Positions 18,035 through 26,094 of a stretch of 64,000 nucleotides of DNA are shown piece by piece; within the stretch, counting starts at the first letter, position 1, and each line of letters opens with the position of its first letter. The notes under the pieces are model-generated. The model made no database searches. It saw only the letters and a program-made list of their open reading frames with translations, and was not told the DNA's origin. This DNA is from UBA1535 sp964371035 (lineage in GTDB: Bacteria > Bacillota > Clostridia > Tissierellales > Sedimentibacteraceae), in NCBI GenBank assembly GCA_964371035.1, contig CAYJLG010000009.1:18357-82356 (forward strand), read 5' to 3'. Both the position numbers and the translations under genes were made by a program.

Positions 18035-19726
18035 GTGGAACAATCAAGAAGTTATTGGAGTGGACCAGCGGCTACTCATAGGAGAACGATGCTTAAAGCA
18101 TCAGGTTTTGGAGATAGAGATATTAAGACAAAACCGCATATCGGTATTGCAAATTCATTTATGGAAGGCTCTCCAGGTAGTGCGCATTTAAGACAAATAG
18201 GCGAATATGTTAAGCAAGGAGTTTGGGCTGGTGGCGGAATTCCTTTTGAATTTGGAATCCCGGCTACATGCGGAAATGTAGCTAATGGTGCCGAAGAACT
18301 AAAGTATGAACTTGCAGGTAGAGATGCTGTAGCTATGGCGATTGAGTTTGTTGCAAAAGTTCACAATTTTGACGCTTTAGTGTTGGTTGTTTCTTGTGAT
18401 AATATCATTGCAGGAGCATATTTAGCAGCTGTAAGACTTAACTTGCCTGTAATAGTAGTTACTGGAGGCTGTATGTCTGCAGGGTATTATTGTGGAAAGC
18501 AAATTGTTGAAGCTGAACTTGATGTTGCTACTCTTAGATTGCAAAAAGAAGGTTTAGACAAAGAAGACCCTGAATATCAAAAGGAATTAAAGCATCTTGA
18601 AAAGCTTGAAGAGTATGTTTGTCCTTCGTTTGGAGCATGCCCTTCTATGGGAACTGCTAATACTATGCAGATGTTAGGTGAGGTGTTCAATTTAGTTATG
18701 CCTGGTACGGGAAACATACCTGCTGCCGACAATCTTAAATTGAGACAAGCTAGAGAAGCAGGAGAGTTTGTAGTTGAATTGGCTAAAAGAGGCGTTAGAC
18801 CTTCTGAACTTATTACTCGCGAGACATTGCTAAATGCTATTATGGCTGACATGGCTATAGCAGGTTCAACAAATGCTGTTTTACATATTTTGTCGATGGC
18901 TATAGAACTTGGATTAGATGTTACAATGAAAGATTTTGAAATATTGTCAAAAGAAATATATTGTATTACAGGCGTAATACCTAGTGGACCATATACTGTT
19001 GTAGATTTTTATCATGCTGGTGGCATGCCTGTCGTAATGAAGATGTTAGAGGAAAAACTTTATACTGATGTGCCGACTTTATATGGATGTACATGGAAAG
19101 AGTTTTTGGCTGATGTTAAGGCTGAAAGTACAGATGTAATTAGAAGTATGGATAAGCCATTGTTTGATCAACCAGGACTTAAAGTGCTAAGAGGAAATCT
19201 ATCTACAGAAGGTGCTATCATTAGACCTACTGGTGTTCCTGAAGGCATGAAAACATTTAGGGGGCCTGCAAAATGTTATAGCAACGATCTAGATGCATAC
19301 AACGCGATCCAAAGAGGCGATATAGTGCCGGGTGATGTTATAATCATCAGATATGAAGGTTGTAAGGGAGCTCCTGGAATGAAGGAGGTTATGCTTTCTA
19401 CGGATGCTTTAGTAGCAAATGGACTTCACACTTCTGTAGGGATGGTTACAGATGCAAGATTTTCAGGGTTTAACTTTGGTGCGATTATAGGTCATGTTTC
19501 TCCTGAGGCTTGGGATGGCGGACTTATAGCTCTTTTAGAAGATGGAGATATAGTTAAGGCGAGTTTGGATACTGCTACTGTAGAGGCAGAACTTTCAGAT
19601 GAAGAGATAGCTACAAGAAGAGCAAACTGGATTAGACCAGAAGCTAAAACTAAGACTGGTATGTTGGCACTTTATGCTGCTACTTGTAAACCTGCCCATG
19701 AAGGTGGAGCTATGCAGACTTGGTAA
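18035..19726 (+). CDS. IlvD/Edd-family dehydratase, divergent (dihydroxy-acid dehydratase-like)
   Basis: A 563-residue Fe-S dehydratase of the IlvD/Edd family. The start is GTG at 18035 with GAGGAGG 6 nt upstream. Cys of VVSCD and Cys of FGACPSMGTANTM match two cluster ligands of the family, and TDARFSG keeps the serine proposed as general base. However, the usual CDK motif, whose lysine is carbamylated and binds Mg2+, is CDN; the Mg2+-binding acidic residue in the DDGIAMG segment is replaced (TCGNVANG); and the usual PCNxH segment is PGSAH. No other ilv gene is nearby. It leads a three-gene unit with an ornithine cyclodeaminase-family and a proline racemase-family gene, so a substrate in hydroxy-amino-acid or proline metabolism is more likely than branched-chain amino acid synthesis. 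That is inference. Confidence 0.85.
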   Translation: MEQSRSYWSGPAATHRRTMLKASGFGDRDIKTKPHIGIANSFMEGSPGSAHLRQIGEYVKQGVWAGGGIPFEFGIPATCGNVANGAEELKYELAGRDAVAMAIEFVAKVHNFDALVLVVSCDNIIAGAYLAAVRLNLPVIVVTGGCMSAGYYCGKQIVEAELDVATLRLQKEGLDKEDPEYQKELKHLEKLEEYVCPSFGACPSMGTANTMQMLGEVFNLVMPGTGNIPAADNLKLRQAREAGEFVVELAKRGVRPSELITRETLLNAIMADMAIAGSTNAVLHILSMAIELGLDVTMKDFEILSKEIYCITGVIPSGPYTVVDFYHAGGMPVVMKMLEEKLYTDVPTLYGCTWKEFLADVKAESTDVIRSMDKPLFDQPGLKVLRGNLSTEGAIIRPTGVPEGMKTFRGPAKCYSNDLDAYNAIQRGDIVPGDVIIIRYEGCKGAPGMKEVMLSTDALVANGLHTSVGMVTDARFSGFNFGAIIGHVSPEAWDGGLIALLEDGDIVKASLDTATVEAELSDEEIATRRANWIRPEAKTKTGMLALYAATCKPAHEGGAMQTW

Positions 19727-19766
19727 GCTTGATTGTAAAAATTAAAAAAATCAGAGGAGAATTTTT

Positions 19767-20726
19767 ATGTTATATCTAAATAGCGCAGAGATTAAAAAAA
19801 CTATTAATTATAAAGAATTAGTAGGAATTATCGAAGATACTTTAAAGTTATATGAAACAGGCAACTTCGTACAACCTGATAGAATCACTGTCAATAGAAA
19901 TGAAAAAGAATCTTATTTGTATATGCCTAGTTTTACAGAGGAAGTAAAAGGTACTAAAGTTATAACTTTGTTTGGTGATAATTTGGCAAAAGGTGTACCT
20001 ACTTTGCAAGGTGTCATGCTTTTAAATGATGTAGAGACAGGCAAAATTAAATGTATTTTAGATGGTGCTTCTATAACAGCATACAGAACTGGAGCTGTAG
20101 GTGCTTGTGGAATCAAGTATACTACTCCTCAAGATGTTTCGACGTTAGGTGTTGTAGGTACTGGTGTGCAAGCATATTATCAATCTTTGTATGCATGCGA
20201 AGTGAGAGATATCAAAAAAATAACTGTGTTTGATATTTTTGCAGATAAAGCTGAAGAATTTAAGCAGAGATTGTTAGAAGTTTTAAAAGATGTTGAAGTT
20301 AATGTTGCTAGTACTACTGAAGAACTTTTGAAGAATTCAGAAGTTATAGTTACTACTACTACTGCGACGAAACCAGTACTTCCAAACGATCCAGAACTCC
20401 TAAAAAATAAGCATTATGTAGCAGTAGGTTCGTATAAACCTAATATGCAAGAGTTGCCACAAGCTTTGTTTGAATTGCTTGACGAAATGTTTATAGATGT
20501 AGAATTTGCTAAAGAAGAAGCAGGTGATTTGATTAATCCTATAGAAAATGGATGGATCAAAGAAGAAGGCGTACATACGCTTGGAAAATTCTTAGACAAA
20601 GAAATAAAAACTGACAAAACTACACTTTACAAAACTGTAGGAATGGCTTTGTTTGATATCTTTGTTGCAGATTATATATATAAAAAAGCTGTCGAAATGG
20701 GTCTAGGACAGATGATGGAGGGTTAA
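19767..20726 (+). CDS. Ornithine cyclodeaminase/mu-crystallin family protein (probable cyclic imine reductase)
   Basis: A 319-residue NAD(P)-binding protein. Rossmann motif VVGTGVQAYYQSL sits near residues 129-141; substrate-side motifs are KGVPTLQGVMLLND, LDGASITAYRTGA and VGSYKPNMQELP. True ornithine cyclodeaminases carry VGADxPGKxEL with a catalytic Asp; here the segment is VGSYKPNMQEL, as in ketimine or pyrroline-2-carboxylate reductases of the same family. I therefore favour reduction of a cyclic imine to proline over ornithine deamination. AGAGGAG precedes the ATG. The proline racemase-family gene follows after 11 nt. Confidence 0.85.
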   Translation: MLYLNSAEIKKTINYKELVGIIEDTLKLYETGNFVQPDRITVNRNEKESYLYMPSFTEEVKGTKVITLFGDNLAKGVPTLQGVMLLNDVETGKIKCILDGASITAYRTGAVGACGIKYTTPQDVSTLGVVGTGVQAYYQSLYACEVRDIKKITVFDIFADKAEEFKQRLLEVLKDVEVNVASTTEELLKNSEVIVTTTTATKPVLPNDPELLKNKHYVAVGSYKPNMQELPQALFELLDEMFIDVEFAKEEAGDLINPIENGWIKEEGVHTLGKFLDKEIKTDKTTLYKTVGMALFDIFVADYIYKKAVEMGLGQMMEG

Positions 20727-20737
20727 AAGAGGATTTT

Positions 20738-21769
20738 ATGAATCTTAAGATTAATATAGAAAAAAATAATTTTGAAAATGAGTTTGTCGCTATAGATTCG
20801 CACACTTTAGGTCAATTCACAAGAGTTGTGATATCAGGGTTTCCTGAAATTAAAGGCGATACGATGCTTGAAAAGAAAAAATTCTTAGAAGATAATTGTG
20901 ACAATCTAAGAACTGCTTTAATGCATGAACCTAGAGGGCATAGAGATATGTTTGGTTCTGTGTTGACAGAACCTGTTAGCAAAGAAGCTGATTTTGGAGT
21001 AGTGTACATGGATACGGGTGAATACCTAAACATGTGTGGACACGGCACTATCGGCACTGCTACAGTGTGTGTAGAAGCTGGTTTTGTGCCTGCAGTAGAG
21101 CCTTATACAGATGTAGTGCTCGAAGCTCCTGCTGGACTTATTCGTACAAAGGTAAAAGTTGAAAATAAAAAGGCAAAAGAAGTTACAATCACAAATGTGC
21201 CTAGTTTTATTTATGAGAGTGGCATCGTCATGAACATAGATGGAAAAGATATCAAGTTTGATATAGTTTTTGCAGGTAATTTTTTTGCACTTGTTGATTC
21301 TGCTCAAACAGGTGTAGAAATCAATGCGAAGAATATTTCTAAGTTTTCTGCTTTAGGTATGAAAATTTTGAATAAAATTAATGCTGAAATGAAGGTAAAA
21401 CACCCACTTTTAAATATAACTGTAGTAGATCACTGTGAGTTTTACACTCAAGCAGATGATAGTGCAAGTGCAGATTTTTACAACACAGTAATATTTGGAG
21501 ATGGGCAGTGTGACAGATCTCCTTGTGGAACTGGTACAAGCTCTTTATTAGTGAAACTTCATTCTTTAGGTAAATTGGCTGCAGGTGGTAGTATAATCAC
21601 TGAAAGTGTGATAGGATCTCAGTTTAGAGGAACTATAAAAGAAGAGACTTTAGTAGGTGAATATAAAGCCATAGTTCCACAAATAACAGGAAGTGCTTAT
21701 GTAACAGGAATTTCAACTTATTTGATAGACAAGACAGATCCGCTGAAGTATGGATTTGTATTAGGCTAA
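20738..21769 (+). CDS. Proline racemase / hydroxyproline epimerase family protein
   Basis: A 343-residue enzyme of the PLP-independent proline racemase family. Both catalytic cysteines are present: MCGHGTIGTA near residues 91-100 and DRSPCGTGTSS near residues 257-267. A Cys/Cys pair fits proline racemase or 4-hydroxyproline 2-epimerase; trans-3-hydroxyproline dehydratases of this family have Thr in the second place. In amino-acid-fermenting clostridia, D-proline made by the racemase feeds proline reductase. With the preceding imine reductase-like protein, a route through L-proline to D-proline is plausible. Proline reductase genes are not in this window. Confidence 0.9.
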   Translation: MNLKINIEKNNFENEFVAIDSHTLGQFTRVVISGFPEIKGDTMLEKKKFLEDNCDNLRTALMHEPRGHRDMFGSVLTEPVSKEADFGVVYMDTGEYLNMCGHGTIGTATVCVEAGFVPAVEPYTDVVLEAPAGLIRTKVKVENKKAKEVTITNVPSFIYESGIVMNIDGKDIKFDIVFAGNFFALVDSAQTGVEINAKNISKFSALGMKILNKINAEMKVKHPLLNITVVDHCEFYTQADDSASADFYNTVIFGDGQCDRSPCGTGTSSLLVKLHSLGKLAAGGSIITESVIGSQFRGTIKEETLVGEYKAIVPQITGSAYVTGISTYLIDKTDPLKYGFVLG

Positions 21770-21804
21770 ATCAAGATGTCAATGCAATACACCCATAATC
21801 GTAG

Positions 21805-21824
21805 GGTATGGTATTGACCATACC
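21805..21824. repeat. REP-like hairpin, copy 3
   Basis: aatcgtagGGTATGGT-attg-ACCATACCg, a perfect 8-bp stem with the same tcgtaggg lead as copy 2, downstream of the proline racemase-family gene. Confidence 0.55.
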
Positions 21825-21868
21825 GAAAGAATGAAGATGAGTATTGTTGCAATTCACCATAATTGTCG

Positions 21869-21888
21869 GGGCGGGGTTCTACTCCGCC
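21869..21888. repeat. REP-like hairpin, copy 4
   Basis: ttgtcggGGCGGGGT-tct-ACTCCGCCtg, an 8-bp stem with one G-T pair. The loop-side ggggttct is shared with copy 2. Confidence 0.55.
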
Positions 21889-21914
21889 TGCAATCCGAAA
21901 AGGCAAACATAAAA

Positions 21915-21957
21915 AAGAGATGTGCGGATTTTAAATCTACACATCTCTTATATTTTG
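21915..21957. terminator. Bidirectional terminator between racemase operon and SRP RNA
   Basis: AAGAGATGTG (21915-21924) pairs with CACATCTCTT (21940-21949), with A-rich sequence on the left and a T-rich tail on the right. It can end the plus-strand operon and lies just past the 3' end of the minus-strand SRP RNA. Confidence 0.8.
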
Positions 21958-21973
21958 TATTTTTGTCAAAAAA

Positions 21974-22238
21974 CTGTGCACCCTTTGCTTGACATAACGT
22001 TCCAAACGATACTTACATAGTTAGCTCAAATTCGGCGACCCCACGTCACACCCGATGGTCCGCTTATTGCTGCTTCCTTCCGGATCTGACAAGGTTCACG
22101 GTATCAAGTTGCGCAGGACCAAATTATCAACACCACTTGTGTAAGTCTGCTTTAGCCCGTTACACCGCACAAAGGGATGTAGGCCTTGCTACAGCGGATT
22201 GCAAGTACAGGGCACCGCTACCTCCCCGCTTAGCACAG
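21974..22238 (-). ncRNA. ffs: Signal recognition particle RNA, large Gram-positive type with Alu domain
   Basis: About 265 nt on the minus strand. The S-domain apical hairpin is unmistakable (GTCCTGCGCAAC, then CCGTGAACCTTGTCAGATCC, GGAAGGAAGCAGCAATAAGC and GGACC). The 5' part holds the Alu-domain elements (GGGGAGGTAGCGGTGCCCTG, GCAATCCGCTGTAGCAAGG and CGGGCTAAAGCAGAC), as in the Bacillus scRNA. The ends pair (CTGTGC at the 5' end, GCACAG at the 3' end), and six T residues follow, acting as terminator. The RNA scaffolds Ffh for membrane protein targeting. Ends are inferred from the terminal pairing and promoter spacing. Confidence 0.95.
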
Positions 22239-22245
22239 TTTTATT

Positions 22246-22275
22246 AGTATAGCACAGCACTTCAAGAGATGTCAA
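22246..22275 (-). promoter_or_regulatory. Sigma-A promoter of SRP RNA
   Basis: On the minus strand, TTGACA (22270-22275) and TATACT (22246-22251) are 18 nt apart. Transcription is expected to start 7-8 nt further, at the first base of the paired RNA end near 22238. Confidence 0.8.
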
Positions 22276-22294
22276 GCTGTTTTTTAACATCGAC

Positions 22295-22344
22295 AAAACA
22301 AAATCCACCAATGCAAGAAAACCTGCTATGGTGGATTTTGTTTT
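22295..22344. terminator. Terminator downstream of hpf
   Basis: A perfect 16-bp stem (22295-22310 with 22329-22344) of AAAACAAAATCCACCA type with an 18-nt loop. The outer pairs supply T runs in both directions. It lies 10 nt after the hpf stop. Confidence 0.85.
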
Positions 22345-22354
22345 AAATTTATTT

Positions 22355-22885
22355 CTAGAATTCCGGCTCAATTAACCCGAAATTACCATCTTTACGTTTA
22401 TAAACAACATTAACTTCTTCTGTATCAGCATTTAAAAATACGAAAAAGTCATGCTTTAGTAAATCCATTTGTAATACTGCTTCTTCAACAGACATAGGCT
22501 TTACTGCAAATCTCTTTGTCTTTACTACTTTGAATTCATCCTCATCATCTTCTTCTAATGCAGGAATGTTTTCAAATTTGATTGATTCATTAGTGTATTT
22601 TCTGTTTTCAAGTCTTGTCTTATGCTTTCTGATTTGTTTCTCTAGAGATTCTACAGCATCATCAAAAGAGTTATACATATCTTCAGAAGCTTCTTCTACT
22701 CTTATTATCCTCCCGCCGAATGGTATTGTTACTTCAACTTTTTGTTTCTTTTTTTCTACGCTAACGACAACCTTTGCTTCGATGTCGTCATGGAAAAATT
22801 TCTCAAGCCTTCCAAGTTTTTTTGCTGCCATTTCCTTTAAGGCATCTGTTAATTGAATGTTCTTTCCGTATACAGTGATGTTCAT
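22355..22885 (-). CDS. hpf: Long-form ribosome hibernation promoting factor
   Basis: A 176-residue long HPF, which dimerises 70S ribosomes into 100S in resting cells. The N-terminal domain (1-about 95; MNITVYGKNIQLTDALKEMA, then KVEVTIPFGGRIIRVEEASEDMYNSFDDAVE) is the S30AE/YfiA ribosome-binding fold. The C-terminal domain (about 118-176; VKTKRFAVKPMSVEEAVLQM, HDFFVFLNADTEEVNVVYKRKDGNFGLIEP) is the dimerisation domain that marks the long form. AAAGGAG lies upstream of the ATG. Monocistronic, with its own terminator. Confidence 0.96.
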   Translation of the reverse strand: MNITVYGKNIQLTDALKEMAAKKLGRLEKFFHDDIEAKVVVSVEKKKQKVEVTIPFGGRIIRVEEASEDMYNSFDDAVESLEKQIRKHKTRLENRKYTNESIKFENIPALEEDDEDEFKVVKTKRFAVKPMSVEEAVLQMDLLKHDFFVFLNADTEEVNVVYKRKDGNFGLIEPEF

Positions 22886-22964
22886 GCAATCAACTCCTTT
22901 CGAGTATTTAATTGTATATATGATTTATACCCAAATGTTACTACAACTAAACAATTAAATAATA

Positions 22965-23687
22965 TTATCTTGCAAGTGTCAAAATAGACACTGAGTAGGC
23001 ACCGTTTTCTAAAAGCACCTTGCTACATTCGTTTGCTGTAGTTCCCGTGGTATATATATCATCAAGTAGTAATATGCTTTTGTCTTCAATTAAAAAAATG
23101 AAATTTTCTTTTTTTAGTTCAAAAGCATTTTTAAGATTTTTCTTTCTATCTTCAAGAGAAAGATCACTTTGTTTTTTTGTGTCTACTGTTCTTTTTAATA
23201 AATCTATGCTAGGTATATCTACTAATTCAGACAATTTTTTTGAAATGAGCTCTACTTGATTATAACCTCTGTTTCTTAATTTTTTCTTATGCAAAGGAAC
23301 ATATGTCATTAGATCAAAATCTAAAAACTCGTTGTCCATCATGTAAGAATACAGTAGATATGAAAATAATTTGTATAGGTAAGTTTTTTCGTTAAATTTG
23401 TAGTCATGAATAAGATCTTTTATTTTGTTTTTATATCTAAAGGGGCTTCTAGCTATATCAAAATATTTTTCAGTTTTGATACACTCTTCACAAATATACA
23501 AGTCATGGTTATAGAACAAACTTTTACCACATTTTGCACATAAAGGTTGTTCTGGTAAAGCCAATGATTTAAGACATTTTGTACAGATATATTTGTCGTA
23601 GATATCTTCATCATAAATATTGCAAATTTGGCAAATATTCTTTTCTGGATATATTAACTCCAAAAAAGATTCTATGTAATCTTTCAT
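22965..23687 (-). CDS. comFC: ComF-family protein (ComFC-like phosphoribosyltransferase-fold protein)
   Basis: A 240-residue ComFC homologue, involved in DNA uptake during competence and possibly in wider DNA handling. The N-terminus has a four-cysteine zinc-finger-like set, CQIC and CTKC, followed by CAKC and CEEC (residues about 18-75). The C-terminal phosphoribosyltransferase fold carries ILLLDDIYTTGTTANEC, the PRPP-binding loop. Length is typical. It follows recD2 by 19 nt on the same strand, a DNA-metabolism pairing. Confidence 0.9.
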   Translation of the reverse strand: MKDYIESFLELIYPEKNICQICNIYDEDIYDKYICTKCLKSLALPEQPLCAKCGKSLFYNHDLYICEECIKTEKYFDIARSPFRYKNKIKDLIHDYKFNEKTYLYKLFSYLLYSYMMDNEFLDFDLMTYVPLHKKKLRNRGYNQVELISKKLSELVDIPSIDLLKRTVDTKKQSDLSLEDRKKNLKNAFELKKENFIFLIEDKSILLLDDIYTTGTTANECSKVLLENGAYSVSILTLAR

Positions 23688-23706
23688 AACCCTACCCCCG
23701 TAGTTG

Positions 23707-25932
23707 TTAGCTTAAATAAAATTCCTTCAATACCCTTAATCTATCATCAAGCGATGAATATCTGTTATCAACTCTAGTGTTTTTTACCATTGCTTCAACA
23801 TATTTTTCTTGTCCAACCAAAACTACAAGTTCTTTTGCTCTTGTAACTGCAGTGTATAACAAGTTTTTTGACAATAAGATTTCTGGAGCCCAAGTTACAG
23901 GCATAATCACGATAGGAAATTCACTACCTTGACTTTTATGCACTGTAGAAGCATAGGCTAAGATTATTTCATCAAGTTGAGAAAATGAATATGTAGCTTC
24001 TTTGTTATCATCAAATTCAACTATTAGTTCCTGGCTTTTATCGTCTATAAAAATTATATAACCTATATCACCGTTATAAACGCCTTCTCCTTCTAGTTCT
24101 TGGCCATTATCATATCTTGCGACCCAAGGCAACTGATAATTGTTTTTTATTTGCATTACTTTGTCGCCTACACGAAAAGCAATTTTGCCGATTAGTTTTT
24201 CGCGTTTCAAATTAGAAGGTGGATTTATTATTTCCTGTAGTTTTATGTTTAATTCTACGACACCTGCATCACCTTTTTTCATAGGAGACAGCACTTGTAT
24301 ATCTTTGATAGGATCAATTCCATACTTAGCGGGTAGTCGTTCTGTATATAATTCTACTATCAAGTTTGCAATATCTATACTAGTGTTTTTTCTCATGAAG
24401 AAAAAATCTGAATCTTTTTCATTGCAAATTGGCATGTTACCTTTATTAATTCTATGAGCGTTTTCAATGATTGTACTACCTTTGGCTTGTCTAAAAATAG
24501 TATCTAATCTTATAGTTTTTACTGCATCGCTACTGATTATATCTTTCAATACGTTTCCTGCACCTACAGAAGGAAGCTGATCTACATCACCTACGAGCAC
24601 TAATCTAGTCCCGTTTTTTATGGCTTTTAGCAGATTGTTCATTAGAATAATGTCAATCATAGAAACTTCATCTACTATTATTACGTCGCTTTCTAGCGGT
24701 GAATCTTCATTTTTATTAAAAGATAAATTGCTGTCTATTTCACCATAAGCGTATTCCAACATTCTATGTACTGTTTTAGCTTCTCTGCCTGTTGATTCTG
24801 TGATTTTTTTAGCAGCGCGTCCCGTAGGGGCACACAATAGTACTTTTTTTTCTAAATTTTCGAAAATATGCATAATAGCTTTAATTATAGTAGTTTTACC
24901 TGTTCCGGGGCCACCTGTGATTACTGTGACACCGTTTAATATGGATTCTTTTATAGCGTTTTTTTGCATTTCTGTCAATTCTACATCGTGAATTTTTTGA
25001 AAACTAGACAGTTGATAATCAATCATATTTGTATTATCGTGATAATTTTCTGACAAAAGTGCAAATAATCTATTGCATACATTGATTTCTGCAGCATGAT
25101 AAGGTGCGTAGTATATACAGTTTGAACCGTTTACAGTTTCAATGTGTAAACTACCCTTAAATGCCATGTTTTTAATTTCCATTTTTATCAAGGTTTCGTC
25201 ACATTCGAGCAACGTTATCGCTTCTTTTAATAAATAATCCTCAGGCACGTATGAATGACCTTTAGCTGCGTTCTCGATTAATAAAAAGCTTATTCCGGAG
25301 GCTATTCTGAAGGAAGATTGTTTTTCAACTCCTATCGAAAAAGCGATTTTGTCAGCTAGTTTAAAACCTATACCAAATATGTCTTCTGCCAATCTGTAAG
25401 GATTTTCCTGGATAATAGATATAGTGTTGTCTCCATATTGTTTAAATATTTTTACTGCGAAGTTGGAGCTAATTCCGTGATTTTGTAAAAACATCATTAT
25501 TTCTTTTATGTCTAATTGACTAACAAAACTTTCAGAAATGACTTTAGCTTTTTTCTCTCCTATACCTTCTATTTCCGTAAGTTTTTCAGGAAATTTCTGT
25601 ATTATAGAAAAAGATTCTTGGCCAAAGCGACTAACGATTTTTTTCGCTGTCGATGCACCGATCCCTTTAATCAATCCAGAAGCGAGGTAGTTTTCTATCT
25701 CATCAAGTTCAGTTGGCAATAAAATGCTAAAAGTTTCGGCCTGAAATTGTTCGCCGTATCTTTGATGTTTTACAGTTTTTCCGTATAATATTACTGTTTC
25801 GTTTATAAGATCGGAGGGGAAGACACCTGTTATAGTTCTAACTATATCTGTTGACTCTAAAAGGGCTACAGTATAACCATTTTCTTCATTTCTAAAAATC
25901 ACATCGACTATTATTCCCTTTAATTCTTCCAT
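23707..25932 (-). CDS. recD2: RecD2-type ATP-dependent DNA helicase
   Basis: A 741-residue superfamily 1B 5'-3' helicase of the RecD2/RecD-like family, found in bacteria without RecBC partners and linked to replication-fork repair. The N-terminal OB-like domain (1-about 80) is followed by tandem helix-hairpin-helix motifs (LIKGIGASTAKKIV, EIEGIGEKKAKVI, FGIGFKLADKIA). Walker A is GGPGTGKTT (about 345), Walker B DVIIVDEVSMID, and motif VI lies near ASTVHKSQGSEFPIV and YTAVTRAKELVV. I start at the ATG at 25932, preceded by GAGG; an ATG four codons upstream has no ribosome binding site. Confidence 0.95.
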   Translation of the reverse strand: MEELKGIIVDVIFRNEENGYTVALLESTDIVRTITGVFPSDLINETVILYGKTVKHQRYGEQFQAETFSILLPTELDEIENYLASGLIKGIGASTAKKIVSRFGQESFSIIQKFPEKLTEIEGIGEKKAKVISESFVSQLDIKEIMMFLQNHGISSNFAVKIFKQYGDNTISIIQENPYRLAEDIFGIGFKLADKIAFSIGVEKQSSFRIASGISFLLIENAAKGHSYVPEDYLLKEAITLLECDETLIKMEIKNMAFKGSLHIETVNGSNCIYYAPYHAAEINVCNRLFALLSENYHDNTNMIDYQLSSFQKIHDVELTEMQKNAIKESILNGVTVITGGPGTGKTTIIKAIMHIFENLEKKVLLCAPTGRAAKKITESTGREAKTVHRMLEYAYGEIDSNLSFNKNEDSPLESDVIIVDEVSMIDIILMNNLLKAIKNGTRLVLVGDVDQLPSVGAGNVLKDIISSDAVKTIRLDTIFRQAKGSTIIENAHRINKGNMPICNEKDSDFFFMRKNTSIDIANLIVELYTERLPAKYGIDPIKDIQVLSPMKKGDAGVVELNIKLQEIINPPSNLKREKLIGKIAFRVGDKVMQIKNNYQLPWVARYDNGQELEGEGVYNGDIGYIIFIDDKSQELIVEFDDNKEATYSFSQLDEIILAYASTVHKSQGSEFPIVIMPVTWAPEILLSKNLLYTAVTRAKELVVLVGQEKYVEAMVKNTRVDNRYSSLDDRLRVLKEFYLS

Positions 25933-26094
25933 ACACCCTCGCATTAAATTACTACTATATTATACATATATTATAAACATGTATTAATACAATATCAATA
26001 GAAAAATTTTATAAAATACCATTTTTTTCTTTCCAAGCGTAGATTTTTGTGGTAAAGTATGTAGTGGTATTTTAAGTTTAGGAGGGCATAAGAC

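Noticed and set aside
18035..21769. Reading the three-gene cluster as branched-chain amino acid synthesis
   Set aside because: Only an IlvD-like protein is present, its active-site motifs deviate, and the partners belong to proline metabolism families.
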